From CAYNEO01 sp964396245 (GTDB lineage: Bacteria > Zixibacteria > MSB-5A5 > GN15 > FEB-12): a DNA stretch of 64,000 nucleotides. Where the stretch lies: positions 57,689-121,688 of the forward strand of contig CAYNEO010000006.1 in NCBI GenBank assembly GCA_964396245.1, read 5' to 3'. Below are positions 8,520 through 16,974 of the stretch, in pieces (position 1 is the first letter of the stretch; each line of letters opens with the position of its first letter). The notes under the pieces are model-generated. The model saw only the letters and a program-made list of their open reading frames with translations, did not search any database and was not told the DNA's origin. The translations under genes and the position numbers were made by a program.

Positions 8520-9739
8520 TGGAGATGAGAAAATTCATGGGACGATGGCATGTTCTCTGGCTGATCGGTGTGATGATCATCCTTCAAGGGGAAGGATGCT
8601 CGTCGGATTCTACCGCCGATAGTCAGAAAACATCCACGGCTGAAGGAGCAGGAATGGAGACTTCACTATACCCGACGTATTTTGCCAATACGATGCGGAA
8701 CTCTTTCGTGAATAGAAGCACCCGGATTTCCGGTTCGCCGGAGTGGAAGGCAGGAAAACCGGCCTCGGGCGAGGACCAACCACGCGCCCTGTTCACCTGG
8801 GCCGACCATGTGGCGGTCGAATCCGAATCCACCCTGCGGCTGTTTGACAAGAATGTCACTCAACTCTGGAGTCGTACCAAGGCGGGCGGCAGTCCGGCGG
8901 CGGTAGGAGACAGCCTGTTGTACTACCAGGATGAGCAGTTCTATCTGACCGGTGTGGATATCGGAGGCAAGGCGAGGCTGAGCGATGCCGATTTCCCGAA
9001 TGCCGTTGACCCGGCTTTCCAGGTTGCGCTTTTGGCGCCGCGCAAGGATGATTTTCTGGCTGTTATCCAATTTACCGGGGGACCGGAGGGACTGTCGCCG
9101 AAAGTGTACGTGGAAGCTACTCGTTACGGGAGAAACCTGTCGGCGTGGGTGAAAGAACTCGACGGGACCCAGGTGCTGGAACCGCTCTACATTCCGGCAC
9201 AGGAGCGGCTGATCGTCTTTCTCGACGATATTATTTTCTTCGACGCCAACACGGGCAATGAGATTTCGCGGCATCCGTATATCATCGCGCCGGCCGGATG
9301 TTGTGCGGATACATCCGGAAATCTCTATATGATTGGCGCACCCGCGGGGAAAAACATGCTGGTGATGATGTCAGCCGCGGGACAGGAGGTCTGGCGGTGG
9401 GAGGATACCTCGTCGTCCGCTCCGGTGAAAAATGGCCGGCGGCCTATTCTCGGGACGGCGAACCAGGTGTTTCTGTTGATCGGTACGTCGGTGATAGCTC
9501 TCACGGCCGGCAAGCAGGACTGGACGTTTGATACCGAAGGGCCAAGTCCGGATTACGGCACCGCACTCGCCGACGGCTCTCTTCTGGTCACGGCCGGAAA
9601 TATGTTGTACCGACTTGACAACGAGGGTAATGCCGTGCTCGAGGCGGACGCAGAATCGAGGATACTCACACCGCCGGTGATAGACGCCGAGGGGAGTATT
9701 TTTGTCGCCACGGCGAGCGAACTGTTGCGGTTGAAGTAA
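8519..9739 (+). CDS. Exported beta-propeller (PQQ-like) protein, candidate immunity or periplasmic factor
   Basis: Protein of 406 residues. The ATG at 8519 overlaps the preceding stop (TGATG), so translation is probably coupled; GTG 8516 or ATG 8525 are alternatives. The N-terminus has a hydrophobic segment (VLWLIGVMIILQGEGC); Cys27 could be lipidated, but the lipobox is poor. The rest shows repeated four-strand blades with W-x-x-D/N and G-x-L-Y/F-V-A motifs (for example DTSGNLYMIGAP, DAEGSIFVATASELLRL), typical of PQQ-like or quinoprotein-type propellers of about seven blades. Its place straight after a large candidate effector, with export to the periplasm, fits an immunity protein. A structural or chaperone role is equally possible. 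Confidence 0.7.
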   Translation: MEMRKFMGRWHVLWLIGVMIILQGEGCSSDSTADSQKTSTAEGAGMETSLYPTYFANTMRNSFVNRSTRISGSPEWKAGKPASGEDQPRALFTWADHVAVESESTLRLFDKNVTQLWSRTKAGGSPAAVGDSLLYYQDEQFYLTGVDIGGKARLSDADFPNAVDPAFQVALLAPRKDDFLAVIQFTGGPEGLSPKVYVEATRYGRNLSAWVKELDGTQVLEPLYIPAQERLIVFLDDIIFFDANTGNEISRHPYIIAPAGCCADTSGNLYMIGAPAGKNMLVMMSAAGQEVWRWEDTSSSAPVKNGRRPILGTANQVFLLIGTSVIALTAGKQDWTFDTEGPSPDYGTALADGSLLVTAGNMLYRLDNEGNAVLEADAESRILTPPVIDAEGSIFVATASELLRLK

Positions 9740-9813
9740 CCACCGGCCGGGCGGCGTACAGCTTATCTGAGTTGCCCGTGTGAGGCAGCGACACTACAGG
9801 AAGGTGACGGAAA

Positions 9814-10257
9814 ATGAGCAGAGCGAATAACGATTTCGCGATCAATCTCCCGGCCAACTGGGAAGACCAGACGGTATACGCGTTCATGGGTCCGTATGAC
9901 AGCGGTGTCCAGCATTTGCTGACCCTTTCGGTCGACCCTCACGTGGAAACGTCGCTGGCGGAGTACGCGCAGGAGCGTCTGAACGCGACTCTTGATACGC
10001 TGGATAATTGCGAAGTGCTCAAAGAGGAAGAAACCACGCTTTCCGGCGGGCGGCCGGCTTACGAGGCGGTCCTGAAATGGATTCCGACCGACGGCAACGC
10101 GATTTTCCGGCGGCAGGTGTATGTGCAGATGAAAGGCAAGGTTTACTGTTTCGCGTCCAATTTCTCAAAGAAGACGATAAAGACGATCGGGGTCGAGGTG
10201 AGTCGCATTATCGATTCGCTCTCCCCCGTAGTGGTGGAGCAGGCTGAAAGCGACTGA
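9814..10257 (+). CDS. DcrB/DUF1795-family protein, Eag-type T6SS effector chaperone
   Basis: Protein of 147 residues with no signal peptide. It matches the size and pattern of the DUF1795 family: N-terminal FAINLPANWEDQTVYAF, central LAEYAQERL, and RRQVYVQMKGKVYCFA before a C-terminal helix ending SRIIDSL. In T6SS loci this family (EagT6/EagR) holds effectors, usually through their hydrophobic N-terminal helices, and loads them on VgrG. Here it sits between the propeller gene and the module protein at 10267. None of the neighbouring candidate effectors has an obvious N-terminal membrane region, so its client is uncertain. The start has AGGAAGGTGACGG upstream. Confidence 0.82.
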   Translation: MSRANNDFAINLPANWEDQTVYAFMGPYDSGVQHLLTLSVDPHVETSLAEYAQERLNATLDTLDNCEVLKEEETTLSGGRPAYEAVLKWIPTDGNAIFRRQVYVQMKGKVYCFASNFSKKTIKTIGVEVSRIIDSLSPVVVEQAESD

Positions 10258-10266
10258 TGAACGATT

Positions 10267-11145
10267 ATGGACCTGAAGTTTAAGAAGTCAACTGACACCG
10301 AACACAAGATCAAGCTGGAATCGCGTCTGGTTTCGGCGAACTGGCTTTCGGGTACGGCCATAGGCGGCGAGACGGCTACGGTCGAGGTTCGAACCAGCCT
10401 GGTCGGCTATGGCGCGCCGATAGAAATACAGGGAAGAATGGAATCGGGAAAGAAGCTGGATAAGATCAAGGGTCAGGTAAAGGGAAATAAATTTGTCGGG
10501 GAGTTGCCGATTCCGGAGGATATCGAGGCGGATGAGATGGTGTATTTCGAGGTCAAGCTTTCCAAGAACGATCTCGAGGGCGAATCCAATCGTATACCGG
10601 CGGTGCCGGCCGTGAGAGTGTCTGAACTAAAATGGAGTGCTTCGGAAGCCCGTCGCGGAGACGCGCTTACCCTGTCGGCCAAAGTGAAGGGGCTACGTGA
10701 CGGGACTGAAGTTTCGCTGGTGGTGTACGAATATGACCGTGACGGGGCGCATGATCCGGTTGTGGAGTTGCCGGCCGTGGTTCAGGATGAGAAAATAGAG
10801 CTGCAATGGGAATACGAGTATTTCGAGGACACGGACGAAGTGCCGAGCGAGGAGGAACTTCAGCGGTACGACCGGCACTACAATGCGCCGGAATATTTCT
10901 TCGTGGTGAAAGTGGATCGAACCGAATACGGCTCTGAGCAGGAATCCGGCCTGCTGCTTTTCAAGGACTATATTGAACTTGCGCTGGTAAATGAGGAGGG
11001 AATCGCTGTCCCCAATGCGAAGTACCACCTGATTCTCGCGGACGGCTCCGAGCGCGAAGGAGAACTCGATGAGGATGGGTTCGCCCGGGAAGACGACGTC
11101 CCCCCCGGTCCCTACTCGGTATTCTATTCGGAGGCGGGGGAATAA
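10267..11145 (+). CDS. Free-standing copy of the PAAR-associated beta-rich module
   Basis: Protein of 292 residues, probably cytoplasmic or T6SS cargo because no signal peptide is present. From about residue 120 it parallels the C-terminal part of the PAAR protein at 4179: LKWSASEARRGDALTLSAKV against AEWSTKEASVGDKVKLLVET, then FKDYIELALVNEEG against YKDYLELELKDEDD, and a final DEDGFAREDDVPPGPYSVFY segment. The last part is a carboxypeptidase-regulatory-like Ig fold. The first 115 residues (KKSTDTEHKIKLESRLVSAN) have no counterpart in the PAAR protein. It lies 9 bases after the chaperone gene. Probable role: an adaptor linking a cargo to the spike. This is inference from the shared module. 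Confidence 0.7.
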   Translation: MDLKFKKSTDTEHKIKLESRLVSANWLSGTAIGGETATVEVRTSLVGYGAPIEIQGRMESGKKLDKIKGQVKGNKFVGELPIPEDIEADEMVYFEVKLSKNDLEGESNRIPAVPAVRVSELKWSASEARRGDALTLSAKVKGLRDGTEVSLVVYEYDRDGAHDPVVELPAVVQDEKIELQWEYEYFEDTDEVPSEEELQRYDRHYNAPEYFFVVKVDRTEYGSEQESGLLLFKDYIELALVNEEGIAVPNAKYHLILADGSEREGELDEDGFAREDDVPPGPYSVFYSEAGE

Positions 11146-12155
11146 TGCCGGTCTTCAACGTCCGTTTTTTCCTCATACACAAGCCCCGGCCGCCGCTCAG
11201 CGGTTCAAGTGGTCCGGGAGGTTCAGCCTCACCCATAGAGGATCTGCCTGAGTTCCGGGATTTTCTCTCGCGTTACACTTCCAGACTGACGGATATGTTC
11301 GAGCGGTCTATCCCTCACACCCCCGGTTATGTCGCCCCTTCACCATCAGACGCTCCCGCGAGTTCCGAGTCCTCTGCAGGCTCGTGGACGGTGAATGTGC
11401 AGCAGGTTCCAGAGGCCGGCCCGGGAGTGCCTGACTTCAGCGGATTGACTATCGGGCCCCGCGATCCGATCGTATATCTCTCAGGCAGCAATCACAGCGC
11501 CGGTTCCGCAGTCAACCGTCGAGCCTCTTATGTGATGCTGGATGCATTTAGCCAGGGAAACTTTCCCGGTACGCCACCGTCGTATATCAGCAGCTGGCGC
11601 AGCCAACTCAGCGCCGGCGGCGATGTAGGCGGCATGGCGATGATCCCATGGGATACCGGTTCGATGACCGAAACCGTGCGGTTCGCACCGCTCGTGCCGG
11701 AGGTGTTTGCGAACCTGACGCCCATGACCGCCCCCGACATCTTCGCGCATATGACGATCGGGGAATTACGAAGCCGGTGGGCCGAGGTTATGGCAGGGTT
11801 CCTGGCCAATGCCTCGTTTCACGAGATCGCACACTGCAAAGCCGAGTGCTACAATCGCCAGGCTCCGACACAGGCTGGCGGTTCAGCTTCGACACCCTGG
11901 CACAGCACACGGAGCAGCTCGATTCACGATGTCAGCGGAGCGCGAATACTCGCGGCTGAAGTAGCCTGGAACACGTCACCCTCGGACGCCGATCTTCAGA
12001 CCATGGGTCACCACATGCTCTGCCCGATGCCGTTTTATAAGCTGGACGAGCCGGTCGGACCGCAGTGTTACGATCGAGGAACACCACATCCCCTGACGCC
12101 GGGCCCGCCGCCTGCCGAAGAAGAAGAGCTTGATCTCGATACGCTTGACATCTAG
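11145..12155 (+). CDS. Putative second T6SS effector with HExxH zinc motif
   Basis: Protein of 336 residues whose ATG overlaps the preceding stop (TAATG), with GGAGGCGGGG upstream. The N-terminal 90 residues are Pro/Ser-rich and appear disordered. Around residue 226 it has SFHEIAHCKAECYN, a HExxH zincin motif (His226, Glu227, His230). Downstream SIHDVSGARI supplies possible third-ligand residues. Six or more cysteines (C-K-A-E-C, M-L-C-P-M, P-Q-C-Y) suggest disulfides after delivery. The tail is acidic (EEEELDLDTLDI). Coupling to the module protein suggests the two work as adaptor and cargo. The zinc motif is seen directly; effector status is inferred from position. Confidence 0.62.
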   Translation: MPVFNVRFFLIHKPRPPLSGSSGPGGSASPIEDLPEFRDFLSRYTSRLTDMFERSIPHTPGYVAPSPSDAPASSESSAGSWTVNVQQVPEAGPGVPDFSGLTIGPRDPIVYLSGSNHSAGSAVNRRASYVMLDAFSQGNFPGTPPSYISSWRSQLSAGGDVGGMAMIPWDTGSMTETVRFAPLVPEVFANLTPMTAPDIFAHMTIGELRSRWAEVMAGFLANASFHEIAHCKAECYNRQAPTQAGGSASTPWHSTRSSSIHDVSGARILAAEVAWNTSPSDADLQTMGHHMLCPMPFYKLDEPVGPQCYDRGTPHPLTPGPPPAEEEELDLDTLDI

Positions 12156-12399
12156 GAATGAAATTGTGACCCCTGGCCTGTAGACTGACTAATGCGGAAC
12201 GAACGGATGATTTGACGCAATTGTCGGTTTATAGACCGCTTAAATACACTATTCGGCTCTGCTAACACGTGAATGGGGAATATTGTCTTGACTTTGACCG
12301 GCACGCGTGTTACGTTTTTTGTTGTATCGAGGGCGGTGCTGATGTAGTCTGCTTGCATCAACTTATCACGCATTGAACAAAGGGAAATCATCACATCTG
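12156..12399 (+). promoter_or_regulatory. Intergenic region ahead of the T6SS core operon, probable second promoter
   Basis: AT-richer than its surroundings and the only sizeable gap between the effector module and the structural genes. A TTGACT at 12288-12293 lies 17 bases from a poor -10 (TACGTT), and TTGTCG near 12220 is followed by TACACT after 18 bases. Neither is decisive. A promoter here would let the core be expressed apart from the effectors. Confidence 0.35.
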
Positions 12400-13860
12400 A
12401 TGGATATTGCCAGTTATTCTTCGGATTCGCGGGCAGTTATCAAAAATGCCCGTGAGGTGGCCGCGGCGTTCAGGCATCCCGAGATCGCTGTCGAACACCT
12501 TCTCATCGCCACGATTCGGCACGAGGGCTCGGAGGTCGAGTCGATTCTCAATCAACTGGGCAAAAGCCCGCGGTTCATTGAATCGACCGTGGAAGATTTT
12601 CTCAAGGAACAGCCCAAACGGTCATCAGCGAAAGAAAATCTCTCCATTTCCCCTGCCGTACAACAGGTCTTGAACCAGGCGCTGGAGGAAAAAGCCCGAC
12701 TGTTCGACCCTCTCGTTGAACCCGAGCATATTTTCATCGCGATTTTCGACCCCAAGACGCAGCTGTCACCGTACCTTCGCGAAAAGATTGATTTGACCAA
12801 AGAGGCCATGTACAACGCGATCTCGGAGTCGAAGTCGATCGAGGAGATGGCCTCGACGACGACCGAGGGCGCCGAAAAGGAAACGGGTGAAAAGGCAAAA
12901 AAAGAGATCGCCGGCACGCTTCGTTACTGTATCGATCTCACGAACCAGGCGGCCGCCGGTCAGTTCGACCCCTGTATCGGCCGCGATAAAGAGGTCCAGC
13001 AGGTGATTCAGATCCTGATGCGGCGCCGCAAGAACAGCCCCGTGCTGGTCGGCGGGGCGGGAGTCGGCAAGACGGCTATCGTGGAAGGTTTCGCTCAGGC
13101 GGTGATCGACAAGAAAGTCCCGAAGGCGCTCGAGGATGTGAAGGTCATGGAAGTCGATATGGGTTCGATGGTGGCCGGTGCGAAGTACAAGGGCGAATTC
13201 GAGGAGCGGTTCAAGAGCCTTATCAGCGAGGTGGTGAAGTCGGGCGGAAAGGTCATTTTGTTTGTGGACGAAATCCACACGCTGGTGGGCGCGGGGAATG
13301 TCTCGGGCGGAATGGATGCTGCTAACCTGGTGAAGCCGGCTCTCGCCCGGGGTCAACTGCGGCTTATCGGCGCGACGACGGAAGAAGAATACACGAAGTA
13401 CCTCGAGAAGGACAAGGCGATGGATCGCCGTTTCGAACGGATAAAGGTTGAAGAACCGAATTTTGACGACTGTGTGCGGATTGTTCGCGGAGTAGTCGGC
13501 AAATACCAGGATCATCACAAGATCACCTATACCGATGATGCCATTACCGGGTCGGTGAAATTTTCGCAGCGGTATCTCAGCGAACGTAATCTGCCGGACG
13601 TGGCGCTCGATATTATCGATGAGGCGGCCTCGGAGTTCAAGGTGAAAGAAGAATTCGCCAAAGTCTACGTACCGTCGCTGACGGAACAGCTCGCCGAGGT
13701 CGAAAAACTGCTGAAAGCTTGTGACGGCAAGGATCCGTCGAAGGATACGGAAGCGTTCGATCAACTGTATGCGAAATACGATGAACTGTCGCGGAGTCTG
13801 GATCGGCTGAACGATTTCTGGGGCCACCGGGTTGAGGCCGGCGAGGGAGGTGCCGAATGA
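12400..13860 (+). CDS. clpV: ClpV/ClpB-like ATPase, N-terminal half (N domain plus D1)
   Basis: First of two genes that together make a TssH/ClpV-type AAA+ unfoldase, which disassembles the contracted TssB-TssC sheath. Residues 1-150 are a double Clp-N repeat, which in ClpV binds the TssC N-terminus. D1 follows with Walker A GGAGVGKT (218-225), Walker B ILFVDEIH and arginine-finger region DRRFERIKV. The protein ends inside the coiled-coil middle domain ([18 protein letters not shown] onward). The stop overlaps the next start in ATGA. Start: ATG 12400 matches the family N-terminus, but AAAGGG is 15 bases away; TTG 12373 is an alternative. A single-chain ClpV is about 850-900 residues; this half is 486. 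Confidence 0.85.
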   Translation: MDIASYSSDSRAVIKNAREVAAAFRHPEIAVEHLLIATIRHEGSEVESILNQLGKSPRFIESTVEDFLKEQPKRSSAKENLSISPAVQQVLNQALEEKARLFDPLVEPEHIFIAIFDPKTQLSPYLREKIDLTKEAMYNAISESKSIEEMASTTTEGAEKETGEKAKKEIAGTLRYCIDLTNQAAAGQFDPCIGRDKEVQQVIQILMRRRKNSPVLVGGAGVGKTAIVEGFAQAVIDKKVPKALEDVKVMEVDMGSMVAGAKYKGEFEERFKSLISEVVKSGGKVILFVDEIHTLVGAGNVSGGMDAANLVKPALARGQLRLIGATTEEEYTKYLEKDKAMDRRFERIKVEEPNFDDCVRIVRGVVGKYQDHHKITYTDDAITGSVKFSQRYLSERNLPDVALDIIDEAASEFKVKEEFAKVYVPSLTEQLAEVEKLLKACDGKDPSKDTEAFDQLYAKYDELSRSLDRLNDFWGHRVEAGEGGAE

Positions 13861-14957
13861 CAACCGAAAGACTGCCGCTGGACGAGTTGAAGCGCGAGTT
13901 CGCGGAGAAGAAGACCAAATTTGAGGCGCTCAGGAAAGTGGTCGACGAGCTCGGCGACAACCATTTTGTCGACGACGCCGATATTGCGGCCGTGGTGGCC
14001 CGCCGGACGGGCATCCCGGTGTCCAAGATGATGACGGCCGAGAAGGACCGGCTGGTGCACATGGAAGAAGTGCTCTCGTCACAGATTGTCGGCCAGCAGA
14101 ATGCGATCAAGGCAATTGCCAATGCCATTCGAAAAGCGCGCGCCGGTTTGAAGCCGGCGAATCGCCCGGTGGGTTCTTTCCTTTTCCTCGGCCCGACCGG
14201 CACCGGCAAGACGTATCTTCCCAAGTTGCTGGCGGAATTTCTGTTCGACGACAAGAACGCGATGGTGCGCATGGACATGTCCGAGTTCATGGAGCAGCAT
14301 GCGGTCGCCAAGTTGATCGGCGCCCCCCCCGGTTATGTCGGCTACGAGGCGGGCGGTGTGCTGACGGAAGCGGTGCGTCGCAAGCCGTTCTCGATTATTC
14401 TCTTTGATGAAGTGGAGAAAGCACACCCGGAGATATTCAACGTTCTGCTTCAGCTGCTTGATGACGGCCGGCTCACCGACGGCCAGAACCGGACGGTTGA
14501 CTTCTCCAACACGGTGGTGGTGCTGACGTCGAACTACGCCGCGGACTTGATTCTCGACGCCGACCGGGAAAACAAAGAAGTGGACATGGAACAGGTGCGG
14601 TCGTTCCTGTTCACCAAGTTTCGGCCGGAATTTCTGAACCGACTCAACGACATAATTGTATACCATACGTTCACACCGGAGCAGGTAGAGACGATTGTCG
14701 GGCTTGAGTTCAAGCAGCTGGCGCAGTTGCTGAAGGACCAGAATATCAAGGCGACCCTCAGCGATGAGGCCCGCAAGAAACTGGCGCGTGACGGATACAC
14801 GTTCGAGCTGGGAGCCCGTCCGCTGCAGAGAATTATAGAAAAAGACATTATCAACAAGATGTCCATAGATATCATCACCGGCGCCATCAAGCCGGGCGAT
14901 CATGTCGTAATTGACGTGAAGGATGATGCCTATACATTCACGACTCAGTCGAAATAG
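13857..14957 (+). CDS. clpV: ClpV/ClpB-like ATPase, C-terminal half (D2 and C-terminal domain)
   Basis: Second half of the split unfoldase, 366 residues, with a 4-base ATGA overlap with the first half. Residues 1-60 resume at the exit of the middle domain (ADIAAVVARRTGIPVSKM, the conserved D2 entry). Walker A is GPTGTGKT (112-119); the substrate pore loop region is APPGYVGYEAGG; Walker B is IILFDEVEKAHP; sensor 1 is VVVLTSN; sensor 2 is GARPLQRII. Every expected D2 element is present, so this is not a decayed gene. It probably assembles with the product of 12400. Whether the break is real or a sequencing artefact is discussed in the findings; the tidy overlap favours a real split. Confidence 0.85.
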   Translation: MTTERLPLDELKREFAEKKTKFEALRKVVDELGDNHFVDDADIAAVVARRTGIPVSKMMTAEKDRLVHMEEVLSSQIVGQQNAIKAIANAIRKARAGLKPANRPVGSFLFLGPTGTGKTYLPKLLAEFLFDDKNAMVRMDMSEFMEQHAVAKLIGAPPGYVGYEAGGVLTEAVRRKPFSIILFDEVEKAHPEIFNVLLQLLDDGRLTDGQNRTVDFSNTVVVLTSNYAADLILDADRENKEVDMEQVRSFLFTKFRPEFLNRLNDIIVYHTFTPEQVETIVGLEFKQLAQLLKDQNIKATLSDEARKKLARDGYTFELGARPLQRIIEKDIINKMSIDIITGAIKPGDHVVIDVKDDAYTFTTQSK

Positions 14958-14990
14958 TATCGCGTACTTATAGACTCAGCGGAGGCATTT

Positions 14991-15431
14991 ATGGCGAAGT
15001 TCATTCTCGGCGCAACCGAGCGGGTGAAGAAGGATGATTCCATACCGGTCGAGTTGCTGCCATCAAACAAGATCCTCTACGCGGCGCGACTTAACAGCGA
15101 TGAAGACCCCGATGTTACGCCGACGAAATGCACCAATTTGAAAGAAGTGTTCGAGAAGTTCCAGCCCTCTTTCGACGTGGAACTGGAGTCGGAGGAAGGC
15201 GAGCCGATCAACGCGGATTTCGAGATTCGGGCGATGAAAGATTTCACGTCCAAGGAACTCATCGAGAAAAACGACCATCTCCAGAAGACATACTACAGCA
15301 AGGAGATGATGGACGATCTCGACAAGCAGTTGAAAAAGAATAATGCGCTGAAGAAGACGCTCTCCGACAAGGAAAAGAAAGAGGCGTTGCTGAAGGCGGC
15401 CAAATATTACATCGACCTGCTCAGCGAATAG
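14991..15431 (+). CDS. tssB: TssB, small T6SS sheath subunit
   Basis: Protein of 146 residues of the TssB/VipA family, which polymerises with TssC into the contractile sheath. Family hallmarks are the N-terminal strand region (IPVELLPSNKI), the central FEKFQPSFDVEL-type segment and the helical C-terminus (LKKTLSDKEKKEALLKAAKY). It is slightly shorter than proteobacterial TssB (about 160-170). The ribosome site GGAGG lies 6 bases upstream. It follows the ClpV genes directly and precedes tssC by 17 bases, the usual pair order. Confidence 0.9.
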   Translation: MAKFILGATERVKKDDSIPVELLPSNKILYAARLNSDEDPDVTPTKCTNLKEVFEKFQPSFDVELESEEGEPINADFEIRAMKDFTSKELIEKNDHLQKTYYSKEMMDDLDKQLKKNNALKKTLSDKEKKEALLKAAKYYIDLLSE

Positions 15432-15448
15432 AAAGGTGGTGATTCGTA

Positions 15449-16879
15449 ATGGGTGATGAAGAAAAAAGAGAAATGCAGCCGGAGGCCGCCGAACCACAGC
15501 CGGCGGAAGCGGAACCGGTAGTTGCAGAAAAGATATCCGACGAAGAGTTTGCGTCGATGCTGGGCGACGCGTTCGGCGATTTCAGCAAGCTGGCCGCCCT
15601 GCTGCCGTCATTCAAGACAGCCGACGGCGACCTGGTGCGCGGAGTCGAGTGGCTCGATCCGAAGAAGGATTTTCAGCGCAAGGATTTCCTGACCAAAAAG
15701 GACTTCGAGAAGCAGCGCAAGCTGCTGGCCCAGCGCCTGAAAATCTGGACCGAGCATCTGTCGAAGAGCGATAATCTCGATGATATTCGCAAGAGCCTGA
15801 ACGAGACTTCGGCCAAGCTCGAACAGAATCTCCAGAAGAACATGAAAAAGGTGCACCAGGCCAGCCGTGAGCTGGAGACCACGTACCGCGGGATTGCACA
15901 GTTCTTTGCCAACGCCCAGCAGGAACCGGATGAGAAAGTGAACGCCTGGTTTGCCAATATCAGCGGCGAAGAGTTGCTGAATCCGGACGACCGGGACAAA
16001 TTCGAGGAACTGGCGAAGTCGATTGCCGACCTGTTCCGCGAGTGGGATATCACCGAGGCCTTCGGCATGGCCGTTATCCCCGGTTACCTGGGCAGTGTCG
16101 AGAATATCGACACGGTGGCGCGGCAGCTCGGCTTCCCGAACAAGGTGCACGTGATGACCGATCTTCCGAATTTCGAGAAATTCGAGGAGGTCATGGACAT
16201 GCTCGAGGACCCGTCGTACGCCAGCCTGGCCGGTATCGACGCCTACAAGCAATATGTGTCGGTTTTTGCGAACTATGTCATGGCCCGCAATGCCAATCAG
16301 TTTGAAGACGACGACATGTGGGTGCCGCCCTCGGCTGCCGTGGCCGGCAAGATGTACCAGGGCGACCTGACGGTCGGGATGCAGCAACCGATGGCCGGTT
16401 TCAAATACGGCAAGGTCAACGATGCCAAGTACCTTCGTTTCAAGGCGAATCAGCCGGATGCTTCGAAGATCAACGAGAAGGGCGTCAACCCGCTGGTTGA
16501 TTTCAAGGGGACGGCGGTGGCGATGGGCTCGGCCACGCTGTTCAACAAGGAGACGTTCAACAACTATTCTATCCGCCGCACCTATGACTATGTCTACAAG
16601 ACCCTGCGGAATTACCTGAACAAACAGACTTTCACGGTGATTGATCAGAAGTTTATTGATACGATGCGCCGGGATATCGACAAGTTCATGAAGGCCATTA
16701 CGGGGTCGGATAATATCCTCCAGGACTACAAGGTGGATATTTTCGCCGACGACGAGATGCGCAAACGCCAGGAAGTCGATGTCAAGGTCAGCCTGAATCC
16801 GAAGTACCCGGCCAGGACATTCAATATCGAATTCATGGCCTGGGGCGAAGGCGATCAGGTCAACGTGAAAGACAAGTAG
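15449..16879 (+). CDS. tssC: TssC, large T6SS sheath subunit
   Basis: Protein of 476 residues of the TssC/VipB (EvpB) family, partner of TssB in the sheath around the Hcp tube. Residues 1-30 are acidic and Ala/Pro-rich; residues about 60-190 are helical (DFLTKKDFEKQRKLL). The conserved core includes FREWDITEAFGMAVIPGYLG, SVFANYVMARN, and the sheath-core end INEKGVNPLVDFKGTAVAMG, followed by RRTYDYVYKTLRNYL. Typical length is about 490. AAAGGTGGTGAT precedes the ATG. The stop is followed by a strong hairpin (16886-16913) before hcp. Confidence 0.9.
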   Translation: MGDEEKREMQPEAAEPQPAEAEPVVAEKISDEEFASMLGDAFGDFSKLAALLPSFKTADGDLVRGVEWLDPKKDFQRKDFLTKKDFEKQRKLLAQRLKIWTEHLSKSDNLDDIRKSLNETSAKLEQNLQKNMKKVHQASRELETTYRGIAQFFANAQQEPDEKVNAWFANISGEELLNPDDRDKFEELAKSIADLFREWDITEAFGMAVIPGYLGSVENIDTVARQLGFPNKVHVMTDLPNFEKFEEVMDMLEDPSYASLAGIDAYKQYVSVFANYVMARNANQFEDDDMWVPPSAAVAGKMYQGDLTVGMQQPMAGFKYGKVNDAKYLRFKANQPDASKINEKGVNPLVDFKGTAVAMGSATLFNKETFNNYSIRRTYDYVYKTLRNYLNKQTFTVIDQKFIDTMRRDIDKFMKAITGSDNILQDYKVDIFADDEMRKRQEVDVKVSLNPKYPARTFNIEFMAWGEGDQVNVKDK

Positions 16880-16885
16880 TCTCTG

Positions 16886-16913
16886 TCGCCGCCGCGGTAA
16901 TCGCGGCGGCGAT
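16886..16913 (+). promoter_or_regulatory. Strong GC hairpin between tssC and hcp
   Basis: A near-perfect inverted repeat with an 11-bp arm (TCGCCGCCGCG pairing with CGCGGCGGCGA) and a 5-base loop, starting a few bases after the tssC stop. No T-run follows, so it is not a simple terminator. It may protect or separate the hcp message, or act as a partial terminator with hcp re-started downstream (a weak CATAAT lies near 16942). Confidence 0.7.
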
Positions 16914-16974
16914 TCATCTTACGGCAATGTAAACAGTGTAACATAATCACACGTGTTGAGTAAGGAGAAGCACT

